The notes: a model not told the origin generated them from the letters alone. Shown: positions 44,050-53,277, counted from the stretch's first letter. The stretch is 64,000 nucleotides of DNA from Aureimonas fodinaquatilis (GCF_008369445.1 NZ_VTWH01000001.1:992001-1056000); one strand, 5' to 3'. Numbers and translations are program-made.

Positions 44050-44099
44050 CTAGAGCATTCCCCGGCGAAACGGAACCGCTTCAACGGCAAGACAAAGCG
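44050..44099 (-). repeat. Palindromic intergenic repeat, copy D (inverted)
   Basis: CTAGAGCATTCCCC, stem GAAACGG / CCGCTTC, then AACGGCAAGACAAAGCG. It is the reverse complement of copy B at 13338 with few changes. It lies in the 265-base space between the SLC13 gene and the end of gcrA; nothing else is evident there except the gcrA terminator. Confidence 0.72.
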
Positions 44100-44182
44100 A
44101 CGATGCAAGGTGGCTGGGGGTCTTAAGCGATCCTGGGATCACCTGAAACTGTCTGACCAAGCATCTCAGCTTTCAGGAAATG

Positions 44183-44208
44183 AAAAGGCCCGGCGCAAAG
44201 GCCGGGCC
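44183..44208 (-). terminator. Rho-independent terminator of gcrA
   Basis: Minus-strand stem GGCCCGGC / GCCGGGCC with a six-base loop, followed by TTTT. Confidence 0.88.
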
Positions 44209-44233
44209 GTGGGTATCTGCCGTATGGGCCAGT

Positions 44234-44863
44234 TCAGCGAACGCGGCGACGCTCTGATGCAGGCTGGAAAGCAATACGCGCGTGATAGGTGCAATAGGGT
44301 GAACCATCACCCGAATGATTGCCGCAGAAACGGAAATCAGGTGACAGCGGATCGCCGATTGGCCATTTGCATGTGCGCTCGGACAGTTGCACCAAGGTGA
44401 GGTTACGTGAAATCGGCACAACTTCTGCACTTGGCCGGTCTTCTTCCACGCTTGGCTCATATGGCGCAAACTGAGGCTCGATTTTCAGTGCCGTTGCGCC
44501 AAGCGTCCGTGTTACAGACTGCTGGGCAACCGGTTGCGGTGCCGAACTCGGCAAAATGCGCGGCGTTGCCGGCGCTGCTGCCACTGGCGGCGTTTCACGC
44601 GCTTCCAGCACGGCAGGCGCGGCCTGGCGCGGAGCAGGTTGTGGCGCTGGCGCGGCGTTCACCGGCTCTGCGGCAGCAAGCGGTGCTGCGGGCGTGGTCG
44701 GCGTAGCTGCCGGTTTGATACGGCTTTCCAGCTTCAGGCGATGAACTTTGCCTATAACAGCGTTGCGGCTTACGCCGCCCAATTCATTGGCAATCTGGCT
44801 TGCGCTGTGTCCGTCGCTCCACAGGCGTTTCAAAGTTTCAATACGTTCGTCTGTCCAGCTCAT
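44234..44863 (-). CDS. gcrA: Cell cycle regulator GcrA
   Basis: 209 residues. Conserved helix-turn-helix N-terminus (M-S-W-T-D-E-R-I-E-T-L-K-R-L-W, A-S-Q-I-A, S-R-N-A-V-I-G-K-V-H-R-L), a long Ala/Pro-rich linker (about 50-150), and a C-terminal sigma-70-interacting domain with C-K-W-P-I-G-D-P, F-C-G-N and Y-C-x-Y-H. GcrA acts with housekeeping sigma factor at promoters carrying methylated GANTC sites. Four GANTC sites lie upstream of its own start. Convergent with the SLC13 gene, divergent from argD. Confidence 0.96.
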   Translation of the reverse strand: MSWTDERIETLKRLWSDGHSASQIANELGGVSRNAVIGKVHRLKLESRIKPAATPTTPAAPLAAAEPVNAAPAPQPAPRQAAPAVLEARETPPVAAAPATPRILPSSAPQPVAQQSVTRTLGATALKIEPQFAPYEPSVEEDRPSAEVVPISRNLTLVQLSERTCKWPIGDPLSPDFRFCGNHSGDGSPYCTYHARIAFQPASERRRVR

Positions 44864-44894
44864 AGGCAGGCTCCTTCAGTTCGGATCGGCGGCG

Positions 44895-45044
44895 GAATCC
44901 ATCCCCACGCCCGCGGGTGGGAAGCCCCGGGTCATGCACCACATGTAAGGAAATGACAGGTAGGCCGCACTGAATATGGTGTCTTTATATAAACTATCAA
45001 ATAGGTAGACTCGCTGACAAGAGTCCTGAAACATTTGGCGAATC
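44895..45044. promoter_or_regulatory. Cluster of GANTC methylation sites upstream of gcrA
   Basis: GAATC at 44895, GACTC at 45008, GAGTC at 45021 and GAATC at 45040, the last three within 37 bases. GANTC is the CcrM methylation site. They lie in the 426-base divergent gap between gcrA and argD, which otherwise holds a possible argD promoter and no open frame with a good start. Confidence 0.6.
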
Positions 45045-45153
45045 GAAAGACGAGATATCCCCAGCCTTTCCGGTGCTTTACAGACCGGATTGTCATTTGC
45101 CCGCATCTATTGACCGTCGGCGACGGGATTTCAAGATGAAATATTCCCTTTCG

Positions 45154-45184
45154 TTGACAATTCCCGCCCCAGCCGTGGTATAGC
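45154..45184 (+). promoter_or_regulatory. Possible promoter of argD
   Basis: TTGACA at 45154 and TATAGC at 45179, with a rather long 19-base spacer; about 105 bases before argD. Confidence 0.35.
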
Positions 45185-45289
45185 CTAACGCGATTTCAAC
45201 CGATGAAACGGGGTGGTTTTCGGTCTGCCATGGCGGACTTGCCGGACCTCCTTTTCAAAATTCCCAACTCTTTCTGGATTTGACACCTC

Positions 45290-46501
45290 ATGTTCCCCGA
45301 AATGGACAGCCACTCACCGCTATTCGCCACCTATTCGCGCGCTGATATTCGAGTGGAGCGAGGAGAAGGGGTGTGGCTGCTGACAGAGGACGGGAAGCGC
45401 TATCTGGATTTTTCCGGTGGCATTGCTGTCAACGTGCTGGGGCACGCCCATCCGCATCTGGTGGACGCGCTGAAGGCGCAGGCCGAGAAGCTTTGGCACA
45501 CATCCAATCTGTATGAAATTCCCGGTCAGGAACGGCTGGCCCGCCGGCTGGTTGCGGCAACATTCGCCGACCGGGCATTTTTCACCAATTCCGGGGCAGA
45601 GGCGCTGGAATGCGCCGTTAAAACCGCGCGTCGCTATCAATACACCAATGGCCACCCCGAACGGTACCGTATCATAACCTTCGAAGGCGCTTTCCACGGG
45701 CGGACGCTGGCCACCATTGCCGCTGGCGGGCAGCAGAAATATCTGGAAGGTTTTGGCCCCAAGGTCGAGGGTTTTGATCAGGTGCCGTTTGCCGACATTG
45801 AAGCTGTCAAGGCGGCGATGACGGACGAGACGGCGGGTTTCCTGATTGAGCCTATTCAGGGTGAGGGCGGCATACGCTCGGCTCCGGTGGAGTTTCTGCG
45901 CCAGCTTCGCAAGCTTGCCGATGAATCCGACCTCTTGCTGATTTATGACGAGGTTCAGACCGGAGTTGGCCGCACGGGGCATTTCTACGCCTATCAGGGA
46001 TCGGGGGTTGCACCGGACATTCTGGCCTCTGCCAAGGGCATCGGCGGCGGTTTTCCCATGGGCGTCTGTCTTGCTACGGAAGCCGCTTCTGCCGGAATGG
46101 TGGCGGGAACTCATGGCACAACCTATGGTGGCAATCCTCTCGCCATGGCTGTGGGCAACGCGGTACTGGACGTTGTGCTGCAAGAGGGCTTCCTCGACAA
46201 TGTTCAGGAAATGGCACTCCTGTTTAAACAGGGGTTGGCATCCATTGCAGATCGTTTTCCGGATGTGGTTGAAGGCATTCGTGGCGAGGGAATGCTTGTT
46301 GGCCTGAAAATGCGTGTGCCAAACACAAGCTTCATCGCCGCGTTGCGGGCGCAGATGATGCTGGCAGTGCCGGCAGGGGACAATGTTGTTCGGATGCTTC
46401 CGCCGCTTGTGGTTGCGCCAGAGGAACTGCGTGAAGGGCTTCGGAGAATTGAGGCGGCGGCGGAGAGCATTTCCACCGCGCTGGGGGAGAATGCAGCATG
46501 A
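45290..46501 (+). CDS. argD: Acetylornithine aminotransferase
   Basis: 403 residues. Class III PLP aminotransferase that makes N-acetylornithine in arginine synthesis. Motifs: N-S-G-A-E-A (phosphate cup), [14 protein letters not shown] and the PLP lysine K249 in [12 protein letters not shown] at 45290 or at 45302; no clear ribosome site distinguishes them. First gene of argD-argF-hslO, overlapping argF by four bases. Confidence 0.95.
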   Translation: MFPEMDSHSPLFATYSRADIRVERGEGVWLLTEDGKRYLDFSGGIAVNVLGHAHPHLVDALKAQAEKLWHTSNLYEIPGQERLARRLVAATFADRAFFTNSGAEALECAVKTARRYQYTNGHPERYRIITFEGAFHGRTLATIAAGGQQKYLEGFGPKVEGFDQVPFADIEAVKAAMTDETAGFLIEPIQGEGGIRSAPVEFLRQLRKLADESDLLLIYDEVQTGVGRTGHFYAYQGSGVAPDILASAKGIGGGFPMGVCLATEAASAGMVAGTHGTTYGGNPLAMAVGNAVLDVVLQEGFLDNVQEMALLFKQGLASIADRFPDVVEGIRGEGMLVGLKMRVPNTSFIAALRAQMMLAVPAGDNVVRMLPPLVVAPEELREGLRRIEAAAESISTALGENAA

Positions 46502-47430
46502 AGAGTGGCGTCGAAGTCAGGCATTTCCTTGATATTGCACAAATGCCATCGCAGGATTTGCGCGCCATAATGGACGATGCACTCTGGCGCAAAAGCGTTG
46601 GCCGGGCAGGGCCGAAGCCGCTTGATGGCAAAATGCTGGCCATGATTTTTGAAAAGCCTTCCACACGCACGCGTGTGTCGTTTGATGTTGCCATGCGTCA
46701 GCTGGGTGGTGAAACTCTGTTTCTGTCGGGCACGGAAATGCAACTTGGCCGTTCGGAAAGCATCGCCGACACCGCCCGGGTGCTCTCGCGTTTCGTCGAT
46801 GCCATCATGATCCGCACGACAGAGCATGGCCGTCTTCTGGAAATGGCGGAGGCAGCCACTGTGCCGGTCATCAATGCGCTGACCGATGACACGCATCCCT
46901 GCCAGATCATGGCTGATCTTCTGACATTTGAGGAAAAACGCGGATCCCTGCAGGGCAAGATTTTTGCCTGGTCAGGAGACGGCAACAATGTGCTGAATTC
47001 CTTTATCGAGGCTTCGGGCCGTTTTGGATTCCGGCTGAACATTGCCACGCCGGAAGGTTCAGAAGCTGATCCGCGTTTTCTGGCGAAGGCACGGGCAGAA
47101 GGCGCGGATATTCACACAGGATACAATGCCGTTGAGGCCGTAACCGGGGCGCATTGCGTGGTAACCGACACCTGGGTTTCCATGGGACGTGAGGAGCAGG
47201 CCCGCGGCAATGAAGTGTTCATGGCCTATCAGGTCAATGACGAGTTGATGCGCCACGCTGCGCCCGAGGCTTTGTTTATGCATTGCCTGCCTGCGCACCG
47301 TGGTGAAGAGGTGACGGATTCTGTGATCGACGGTCCGCAATCCGTGGTTTTTGACGAGGCAGAGAACCGGCTTCATGCCCAGAAGTCCATTCTGGCATGG
47401 TGTTTCGGCGAGGTGGGCCGCAATGACTGA
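46498..47430 (+). CDS. argF: Ornithine carbamoyltransferase
   Basis: 310 residues. It condenses ornithine and carbamoyl phosphate to citrulline. Carbamoyl phosphate site S-T-R-T-R at 55-59, ornithine-binding D-x-x-x-S-M-G (T-W-V-S-M-G) and [11 protein letters not shown]. Overlaps argD by four bases and hslO by eight. Confidence 0.97.
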   Translation: MKSGVEVRHFLDIAQMPSQDLRAIMDDALWRKSVGRAGPKPLDGKMLAMIFEKPSTRTRVSFDVAMRQLGGETLFLSGTEMQLGRSESIADTARVLSRFVDAIMIRTTEHGRLLEMAEAATVPVINALTDDTHPCQIMADLLTFEEKRGSLQGKIFAWSGDGNNVLNSFIEASGRFGFRLNIATPEGSEADPRFLAKARAEGADIHTGYNAVEAVTGAHCVVTDTWVSMGREEQARGNEVFMAYQVNDELMRHAAPEALFMHCLPAHRGEEVTDSVIDGPQSVVFDEAENRLHAQKSILAWCFGEVGRND

Positions 47431-48412
47431 CGAGCATCTGGAGCTGGGTGAATTTGGATTTGCGGGGGATGACGCTGTCGTCCCCTTTGAGGTATCGGGG
47501 CTGGATGCGCGTGGGCGTGCAGTACAGCTTGGCGGTCTGGTGGAAAACATACTGGCCCGCCATGCCTATCCTGAGCCGGTTTCCAGGCTGCTGGCGGAAA
47601 TGATTGCTCTGACGGTGCTTCTGGGCACATCGTTGAAATTCAACGGAAAATTCATTTCGCAAACCCGGACAGACGGCCCGGTTGACCTGTTGGTTGTGGA
47701 TTTCACCACGCCATCGGGCGTGCGCGCCTATGCGCGATATGATGAAGACCGATTGGCCGCTGCGCAGGCCAGCGGGGCCATTTCGCCAGAGGAGTTGCTG
47801 GGTCGCGGCAGTCTGGCACTGACGGTGGATCAAGGAGAGAACACGCAGCGCTACCAAGGCATTGTCGAGCTTTCTGGTGCAACGCTTGAAGAGGTGGCGG
47901 AAAGCTATTTCCGGCAGTCTGAGCAGATACCAACCACCGTACGGCTGACGGTGGCGCGCATTGCGCGCCGGGCGGAAGGTGGTGGCTTTGCGGAAAGCTG
48001 GCGGGCTGGCGGGCTGATGGTTCAGTTTCTGCCGCAGTCGCCGGAACGCATGCGCATGCCCGACCTGCCTGGGGGTGATGCGCCGGACGACGCGGAAGTG
48101 CCGGAGTTTGAGACTGATGATGCCTGGACGGAAGTTCAGGCGCTGGTTGAAACCGTAGAGGACGCTGAGCTGGTTGACCCTGACGTGGGAGTTGAGCGGC
48201 TGTTGTTCCGGCTGTTTCACGAGCGCGGGGTGCGGGTTTTTCCTCCAACTCCGGTGGTTGACCAATGCTCTTGCTCACGAGAGCGAATTGGCGAAGTGCT
48301 GGCCGGTTTTACCGAGGAAGAACTGAAGGAAAGCACGGAAGACGGGGTTATTGAGGTGACCTGCGAATTCTGCAGCGAGTCCTACACCTTCAAGCCGGAA
48401 GAGTTTGAGTGA
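47423..48412 (+). CDS. hslO: Redox-regulated chaperone Hsp33
   Basis: 329 residues from the ATG at 47423, which overlaps the argF stop. N-terminal Hsp33 domain (about 20-240) and a C-terminal redox switch with four zinc cysteines, Q-C-S-C-S and C-E-F-C. Oxidation releases zinc and activates holdase function in the cytoplasm. argF-hslO adjacency is common in rhizobia. There is no visible terminator directly after it; a degenerate repeat fragment follows (about 48411-48512). Confidence 0.95.
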   Translation: MTDEHLELGEFGFAGDDAVVPFEVSGLDARGRAVQLGGLVENILARHAYPEPVSRLLAEMIALTVLLGTSLKFNGKFISQTRTDGPVDLLVVDFTTPSGVRAYARYDEDRLAAAQASGAISPEELLGRGSLALTVDQGENTQRYQGIVELSGATLEEVAESYFRQSEQIPTTVRLTVARIARRAEGGGFAESWRAGGLMVQFLPQSPERMRMPDLPGGDAPDDAEVPEFETDDAWTEVQALVETVEDAELVDPDVGVERLLFRLFHERGVRVFPPTPVVDQCSCSRERIGEVLAGFTEEELKESTEDGVIEVTCEFCSESYTFKPEEFE

Positions 48413-48507
48413 AGCGTTTCAACGGATCGCCAAGCCGCGTCTGACACGGCAGTTCACTGTGCTGGGCAAGTTCTGGCCATCCGCAGACTGTCGAAAAAAG
48501 AACTGCT

Positions 48508-48900
48508 CTAGTTCAGCGTTCTGTTCTGCGCAGGTATATCAAGGGAGAAGGCGGGTATGGCGACCTGAAACATGGAGCCATCCGCCCGCTCGAAATTATA
48601 GTGCCCCCGCATGAAGCCCGATGGCGTGCCAAGCGGGCATCCGGATGTGTAAGTATAGCTGTTGCCTGGCGGCAGCAGCGGCTCCTCACCCAAAACGCCG
48701 GGGCCACGCACTTCTTCCACGTGGCCGCGATCGTCTGTTATGTGCCAATAGCGCGAACGCAGACGAACCGGCTCTCCCGAGCCGTTCTTGATTTCCACAC
48801 GATAGGCGAACGCCCACTTGCCGCTTTCCGGGTTGGATTGCTCTGCCAGATAGGCCGGTGTCACCGTTACCGTGATGTGTGCCGTCGTGCGCTTGTACAT
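48508..48900 (-). CDS. apaG: ApaG family protein
   Basis: 130 residues from the ATG at 48900 (M-Y-K-R-T-T), with the frame open to 48942. Fibronectin-like ApaG domain: R-S-R-Y-W-H-I-T-D, E-V-R-G-P-G-V-L-G-E and S-G-C-P-L-G-T-P-S-G-F-M-R-G-H-Y. Role in bacteria unclear. Its stop lies in a CTCTAG sequence like the end of the palindromic repeats. It is 66 bases downstream of metZ on the same strand. Confidence 0.94.
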   Translation of the reverse strand: MYKRTTAHITVTVTPAYLAEQSNPESGKWAFAYRVEIKNGSGEPVRLRSRYWHITDDRGHVEEVRGPGVLGEEPLLPPGNSYTYTSGCPLGTPSGFMRGHYNFERADGSMFQVAIPAFSLDIPAQNRTLN

Positions 48901-48966
48901 GCTTTGCCCAGCGTAACGCTGTATAGATTCGGAAGATACCAAGGAAGCCGCTTTCTGACGCCGAAA

Positions 48967-50166
48967 TCAAGCCGCGTCGAGTGCGGCGGCAAAATCTTCT
49001 ATCAGATCCTCGCTATCCTCAATCCCGGCAGAAAAGCGCAACAGCCCATCACCAATGCCCGCCGCCGCGCGCGCCTCGTCTGAAAGGCTTTTGTGCGTTG
49101 TGGTGGCCGGGTGGGTTATCAGACTGCGAGCATCGCCCAGATTGTTGGTAATCGTGACAATTTCCAGCGCATTGCACACACGGAATGCAGCTTCCTTGCC
49201 GCCCACCAGCTCAAAGGCGATCAACGTGGAGCCACCGGTCATCTGCCGTTTGATGAGCTCGGCATCCGGGTGGTCTGCCCGGCCGGGATAGATCACCCGC
49301 TTGACCTTGTCAGTACGGCTGGCCAGATAATCGGCTATGCGGCTGGCATTCTCTGTCTGCTGACGAACGCGCAGCGGCATTGTTTCCAAGCCTTTCAGCA
49401 AAATCCAGGCGTTGAAGGGCGATAGGGACGGGCCGGTATGACGAAAGAAATCTGCCAGATTTTTTTCAATCCATTCGGCAGAGGACAAAATGATGCCGCC
49501 CAGACAGCGACCCTGACCATCAATATGCTTGGTGGCTGAATAGACCACCACATCTGCGCCCAGTTCCAGAGGTCGTTGTTGCAAAGGTGTGGCAAAGACA
49601 TTGTCCACCACAAGAATTGCGTTGGCATCGTGCGCAACCTTGGCCACGGCAGCAATGTCTATGATTTCCAGCGTGGGGTTTGTCGGGCTTTCCAGAAAAA
49701 ACAGTCGGGTGTTTGGCTGAACGGCTGCGCGCCACTCATCCAGGTTTCGCCCATCCACAAAAGTGGCAGTTACGCCGGCACGGCCGAGAACGTTCTGGAT
49801 GACATAGGTACAGGAGCCGAACAGTGCACGGGCAGCCACAATATGGTCGCCAGCCTGCACCGCGCATTGCAGCGCAGCCGAAACCGCCGCCATGCCGGAG
49901 GCTGTGGCGCGGGCATCTCCTGCGCCTTCAAGCTGCATCATCCGCTCTTCAAACATGCGGGTGGTGGGGTTGGCATATCGAGAGTAGATAAAGCCCGGCT
50001 CTTCGCCCTTGAAACGCGCTTCTGCTGCCTGCGCACTGTCGTAGGCAAAGCCCTGCGTCATAAAAATCGCTTCGGACATTTCACCAAAGCCTGAGCGCAC
50101 GGTACCGGAATGCACCATTGCAGTTGCTGGACGAAGCGGGCGACGTGAAGCCGGATTTTCTGACAT
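48967..50166 (-). CDS. metZ: O-succinylhomoserine sulfhydrylase
   Basis: 399 residues. Cys/Met metabolism PLP enzyme making homocysteine from O-succinylhomoserine and sulfide. PLP lysine in Y-S-A-T-K-H-I-D-G-Q-G-R, tyrosine/arginine site S-R-Y-A-N-P-T, and G-M-A-A-V-S-A-A. The G-R-C-L-G-G variant after the lysine is typical of MetZ. It is controlled by a SAM-II riboswitch in its leader, so expression should fall when SAM is abundant. Confidence 0.95.
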   Translation of the reverse strand: MSENPASRRPLRPATAMVHSGTVRSGFGEMSEAIFMTQGFAYDSAQAAEARFKGEEPGFIYSRYANPTTRMFEERMMQLEGAGDARATASGMAAVSAALQCAVQAGDHIVAARALFGSCTYVIQNVLGRAGVTATFVDGRNLDEWRAAVQPNTRLFFLESPTNPTLEIIDIAAVAKVAHDANAILVVDNVFATPLQQRPLELGADVVVYSATKHIDGQGRCLGGIILSSAEWIEKNLADFFRHTGPSLSPFNAWILLKGLETMPLRVRQQTENASRIADYLASRTDKVKRVIYPGRADHPDAELIKRQMTGGSTLIAFELVGGKEAAFRVCNALEIVTITNNLGDARSLITHPATTTHKSLSDEARAAAGIGDGLLRFSAGIEDSEDLIEDFAAALDAA

Positions 50167-50234
50167 GCGGGGTCCCTCGAACAGTCGGCCTGACTTTGGC
50201 GACGCAACAATGACCGGCCCGGAAGGAGATCGGC

Positions 50235-50289
50235 CCTTTTAGCGACTTGTTTAACGTGGCTGCAAGCCGGCCGGCAAAATCACCACTCT
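50235..50289 (-). promoter_or_regulatory. SAM-II riboswitch upstream of metZ
   Basis: Minus-strand leader of metZ: GUGGUGAUUU, a GC-rich bridge, GCUUGCAGCCAC, then GUUAAACAAG and UCGCUAAA. GUGG pairs with CCAC to make stem P1, and the downstream segment can pair with the loop to form the H-type pseudoknot. This matches the SAM-II consensus, including the conserved GAUUU, UUGCA and GCUAAA blocks. It ends about 70 bases before the metZ ATG. Confidence 0.93.
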
Positions 50290-50391
50290 TTGTGCATAAT
50301 CCTGCAATTAGCCTGCGTCAACGCACTTTGGTTGCTTTATTGCTCAAGCATCTGTAGCGCATGTCTGGCAGAAAAAAATCGGGGCGAAGGC

Positions 50392-51474
50392 ATGCAGGAC
50401 GGAATTTTGCCGGATAAAGACATTCGGGCTTTGTATGATACCGGTGCCATTGTTGCCGCACAGGCTTTTGCGTCCGATCAGGTGCAGCCTGCCAGTCTGG
50501 ACCTGCGCCTCGGCGACCGGGCATACCGCGTGCGCGCCAGTTTCCTGCCGGGGCGGCAAAGAACGGTTGCAGATGCGCTGGAGCGGTTTTCGTTGCACGT
50601 TGTTGATTTGCAGGCGGGTGCGGTGCTGGAGACAGGCTGCGTCTACATTGTGCCCCTGATGGAAAGCCTGAACCTGCCGGAAACGGTGCGCGCTGCCGCC
50701 AATCCGAAATCCTCGACCGGTCGTCTGGATATTTTCACCCGCGTCATTACTGACAGAGCGCAGGAGTTTGACAAGGTGGGCGCGGGCTATTCCGGCCAGC
50801 TCTATCTGGAAATTTCGCCCCGGACATTCCCCGTTGTTGTTCGGCAGGGCTCCCGGTTGAGCCAGATACGGTTTCGCAGCGGACGCGCAGAGCTCAGCGG
50901 CGAGGAGCTTGCGCAACTGCACCTGGCGGAAAAAATTACCAATTCCACCGATGCCAATATTTCCGGTGGTGGCATTGCGCTGTCGGTAGACTTGAACGGC
51001 GATGAAACCGGTCTGATAGGCTACCGCGGCAAGCGGCACACCGGGGTTATTGATGTGGACCGGCGGGCGGCGCATCAGGTTTCCGAATTCTGGGAGCCGC
51101 TTTACCGCTCCAAATCCGGCGAACTGGTGCTCGACCCGAATGAATTTTACATTCTGGTTTCCGAAGAAGCGGTTCATGTGCCTCCGGACTATGCTGCCGA
51201 AATGACGCCATTTGATCCGCTGGTTGGGGAGTTCCGGGTGCATTATGCCGGGTTCTTCGACCCGGGATTTGGCCATCAGGCGGCGGGCGGCGGCGGCAGC
51301 CGCGCAGTGCTGGAAGTGCGCAGCCATGAAGTGCCGTTTATTCTTGAGCACGGACAGATTGTCGGACGGCTGATTTATGAGCGCATGGCCTCGCGGCCGG
51401 AAAAGCTCTATGGCTCAGACCTCAATTCAAATTACCAGGCGCAGCGGCTGAAGTTGTCCAAACATTTTGCCTGA
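50392..51474 (+). CDS. dcd: dCTP deaminase-like protein, double-domain form
   Basis: 360 residues from the ATG at 50392, with a GGGGCGAAGG site; the frame opens at 50290. The N-terminal dCTP deaminase/dUTPase fold has Q-V-Q-P-A-S-L-D-L-R-L-G, N-P-K-S-S-T-G-R-L-D and Q-L-Y-L-E-I-S-P. A second, degenerate copy (about 175-350) has F-G-H-Q-A-A-G-G-G and Q-I-V-G-R-L-I-Y-E. This long form is annotated as 2'-deoxycytidine 5'-triphosphate deaminase in rhizobia. It supplies dUMP precursors. Divergent from metZ. Confidence 0.88.
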   Translation: MQDGILPDKDIRALYDTGAIVAAQAFASDQVQPASLDLRLGDRAYRVRASFLPGRQRTVADALERFSLHVVDLQAGAVLETGCVYIVPLMESLNLPETVRAAANPKSSTGRLDIFTRVITDRAQEFDKVGAGYSGQLYLEISPRTFPVVVRQGSRLSQIRFRSGRAELSGEELAQLHLAEKITNSTDANISGGGIALSVDLNGDETGLIGYRGKRHTGVIDVDRRAAHQVSEFWEPLYRSKSGELVLDPNEFYILVSEEAVHVPPDYAAEMTPFDPLVGEFRVHYAGFFDPGFGHQAAGGGGSRAVLEVRSHEVPFILEHGQIVGRLIYERMASRPEKLYGSDLNSNYQAQRLKLSKHFA

Positions 51475-51482
51475 AACTGGCG

Positions 51483-52994
51483 CTACACCAGGTCGCTGAT
51501 GCTGCGGGTTTTCCTGCCGGCCATGTAATCAACGCATGCGCCAATATCCAGGGCGACCGCGCCTTGTTGCCGGGCGGCATGGGTGAAAATCTTGCCGATA
51601 AAACCCGCTGCGATCAGAACCAGCGTTCCGGGTTGCGCCACCCGCTCAATCTGGCTGATCACCGTATGGTAGTTTTCAAACAAAGGCGGCATTTCTTCAA
51701 ATGACTGGCCGTCCCGCACTTTGGTGTGCGGCGAAACGGCAATCATTTGGGCATTGGCAAGAAAAGCGGGCTTCAGTTGCGTCTGCCGCCAGCACGTTAC
51801 GACAACAACATGGCGCGCCTGCTTTGCCAATTGCTCCAGAAAGTCTTCACTGAAGACAAACTGATGCACCCTTTCCTCCGTAAACAGGCGATCAGGCTTT
51901 TGAGCCAGGGCGGCCACTCCGTTCAACACGGCTATCAGGCCTCGTCTCGCGCGGGTTCCCGCAAGCCCCGAAGCCATGCGCCCGCAATCGCGAAACCATC
52001 TGAATATGCTCGGGATAGCCAGAATATCTGCCTCATTGACCGCTTGCTGAAAGAGCCCGCGAAGTCTCTCTGCCTGTTCAGGGAGAGGGTGCTTACCCCA
52101 CCAGATGGCCTCGCGAAGCCGATCATCTGCATCAAAATCGGCACGTCCTGCTCCGCTGATTGCTGGAGGTGCAAATCCGTAGGCTTCGCCGTCACCCAGA
52201 CGGATGAGTGACAGAGCTGTTCCAGAGACCAGATGATGCTGGATGATCTCCTCCAGCCGCTTCCGCTTTTCCTGGCAGAAGCGAATGTCCATCAAATCGC
52301 TGTTGGCGGTAACGATCGAATAGGGGCGCTGGACAAATGAGCGGAAATTTTCACGCTCCTGCAGTGAGAAATCGTCAAGCTTCCCGGCCGCGAAATCCAG
52401 ATAATCGCGCCATTGTGCGGTATCGGCCAATGCCAGATCCAGTATATCTGTGCGATTGACCGACCGAAGAAGCTCAGAAAATTTGAGCTTATCTTCGCTG
52501 GGTGCCTGGGTTCTTTTCAGAAAGCTGCGAATTAAATGAACGGCTTCATTTGTGCAGCCATTCTTGATCAACAACCTGGCGGCGCCCAGACAGGTTGGTT
52601 GAGACAACGGATATTTGCGCCGGGCGGGGCAATTCGCCAGCAGTTTCTGCAAGTAAACGAGGTTTTCTGACAGGCAAAACTGCGTTGCGACGATTTCGAA
52701 CATATACTTCGCTATCAGTCTGTTCGCTAAATTCGCCAGGAAATAGCGCACTACCTCATCATCGTCAGGGTATTGATTGCCCCTGTAATGGAGGATTTTC
52801 ATCCGTACCAGAAAGCTTATGTCCGGAAAGCTGCCGAGCTGTTCGCCCATCAGAATTTCTGCCTCGGCGATTTGCCTTTCAGATATCAACTTCAGAGCGT
52901 GACGCAGAAGCCGCTCTTCTTCCAGAAGGAGAGGCGCAGCGTGGTCTTCTGTGTCAAACGCAGCCTTTGTGAAGCTAGTCTCTGACTTGATCAT
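51483..52994 (-). CDS. Putative GT-D-fold glycosyltransferase with helical N-terminus
   Basis: 503 residues. Residues 20-220 are helical and TPR-like (repeated L-x-x-A-x-x-L-I patterns), without a named family. From about 255 to 500 there is a Rossmann-like region containing L-I-R-L-G-D-G-E-A-Y (265-274), the R-x-G-D-G-E motif of GT-D-fold glycosyltransferases, and the late I-A-A-G-F-I-G-K and A-L-D-I-G-A segments of that fold. The donor is unknown. No signal peptide or membrane helix. It stands alone, convergent with dcd, without polysaccharide genes nearby. The fold assignment is from motif memory and needs a profile search. Confidence 0.6.
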   Translation of the reverse strand: MIKSETSFTKAAFDTEDHAAPLLLEEERLLRHALKLISERQIAEAEILMGEQLGSFPDISFLVRMKILHYRGNQYPDDDEVVRYFLANLANRLIAKYMFEIVATQFCLSENLVYLQKLLANCPARRKYPLSQPTCLGAARLLIKNGCTNEAVHLIRSFLKRTQAPSEDKLKFSELLRSVNRTDILDLALADTAQWRDYLDFAAGKLDDFSLQERENFRSFVQRPYSIVTANSDLMDIRFCQEKRKRLEEIIQHHLVSGTALSLIRLGDGEAYGFAPPAISGAGRADFDADDRLREAIWWGKHPLPEQAERLRGLFQQAVNEADILAIPSIFRWFRDCGRMASGLAGTRARRGLIAVLNGVAALAQKPDRLFTEERVHQFVFSEDFLEQLAKQARHVVVVTCWRQTQLKPAFLANAQMIAVSPHTKVRDGQSFEEMPPLFENYHTVISQIERVAQPGTLVLIAAGFIGKIFTHAARQQGAVALDIGACVDYMAGRKTRSISDLV

Positions 52995-53092
52995 CGCTGG
53001 GCTTCCACAGGCACATCACAATTCGGCGCACCGACAACGCACCTATGAGTTATGTATATGACTGCTTATGTACTCTGCATCAAGGCTGATGA

Positions 53093-53245
53093 TCAGCCGC
53101 GTCGGTCTATTTGAACCGCCTCGTGTGCCCTGTCGCGGAAGTTGGCTTTGCGCCCTTCATCGTCCATCAGAGCAATCATAGCTGCGCCGATCATGACGAT
53201 GGCGATGGCATAGCCGATGATACGATGAGTTTTCAAACCTGACAT
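53093..53245 (-). CDS. Small single-pass membrane protein
   Basis: 50 residues read by eye: M-S-G-L-K-T-H-R-I-I-G-Y-A-I-A-I-V-M-I, then a charged tail D-D-E-G-R-K-A-N-F-R-D-R. One transmembrane segment at about 9-26. The ribosome site AGGA lies six bases before the ATG. No family recognised. A TTAACCAT element sits 33 bases upstream of its start. It is on the same strand as, and 98 bases upstream of, the GT-D-like gene. Confidence 0.6.
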   Translation of the reverse strand: MSGLKTHRIIGYAIAIVMIGAAMIALMDDEGRKANFRDRAHEAVQIDRRG

Positions 53246-53277
53246 GGATAATCCTGTTTAAGGTTGATGGTGGGTGG

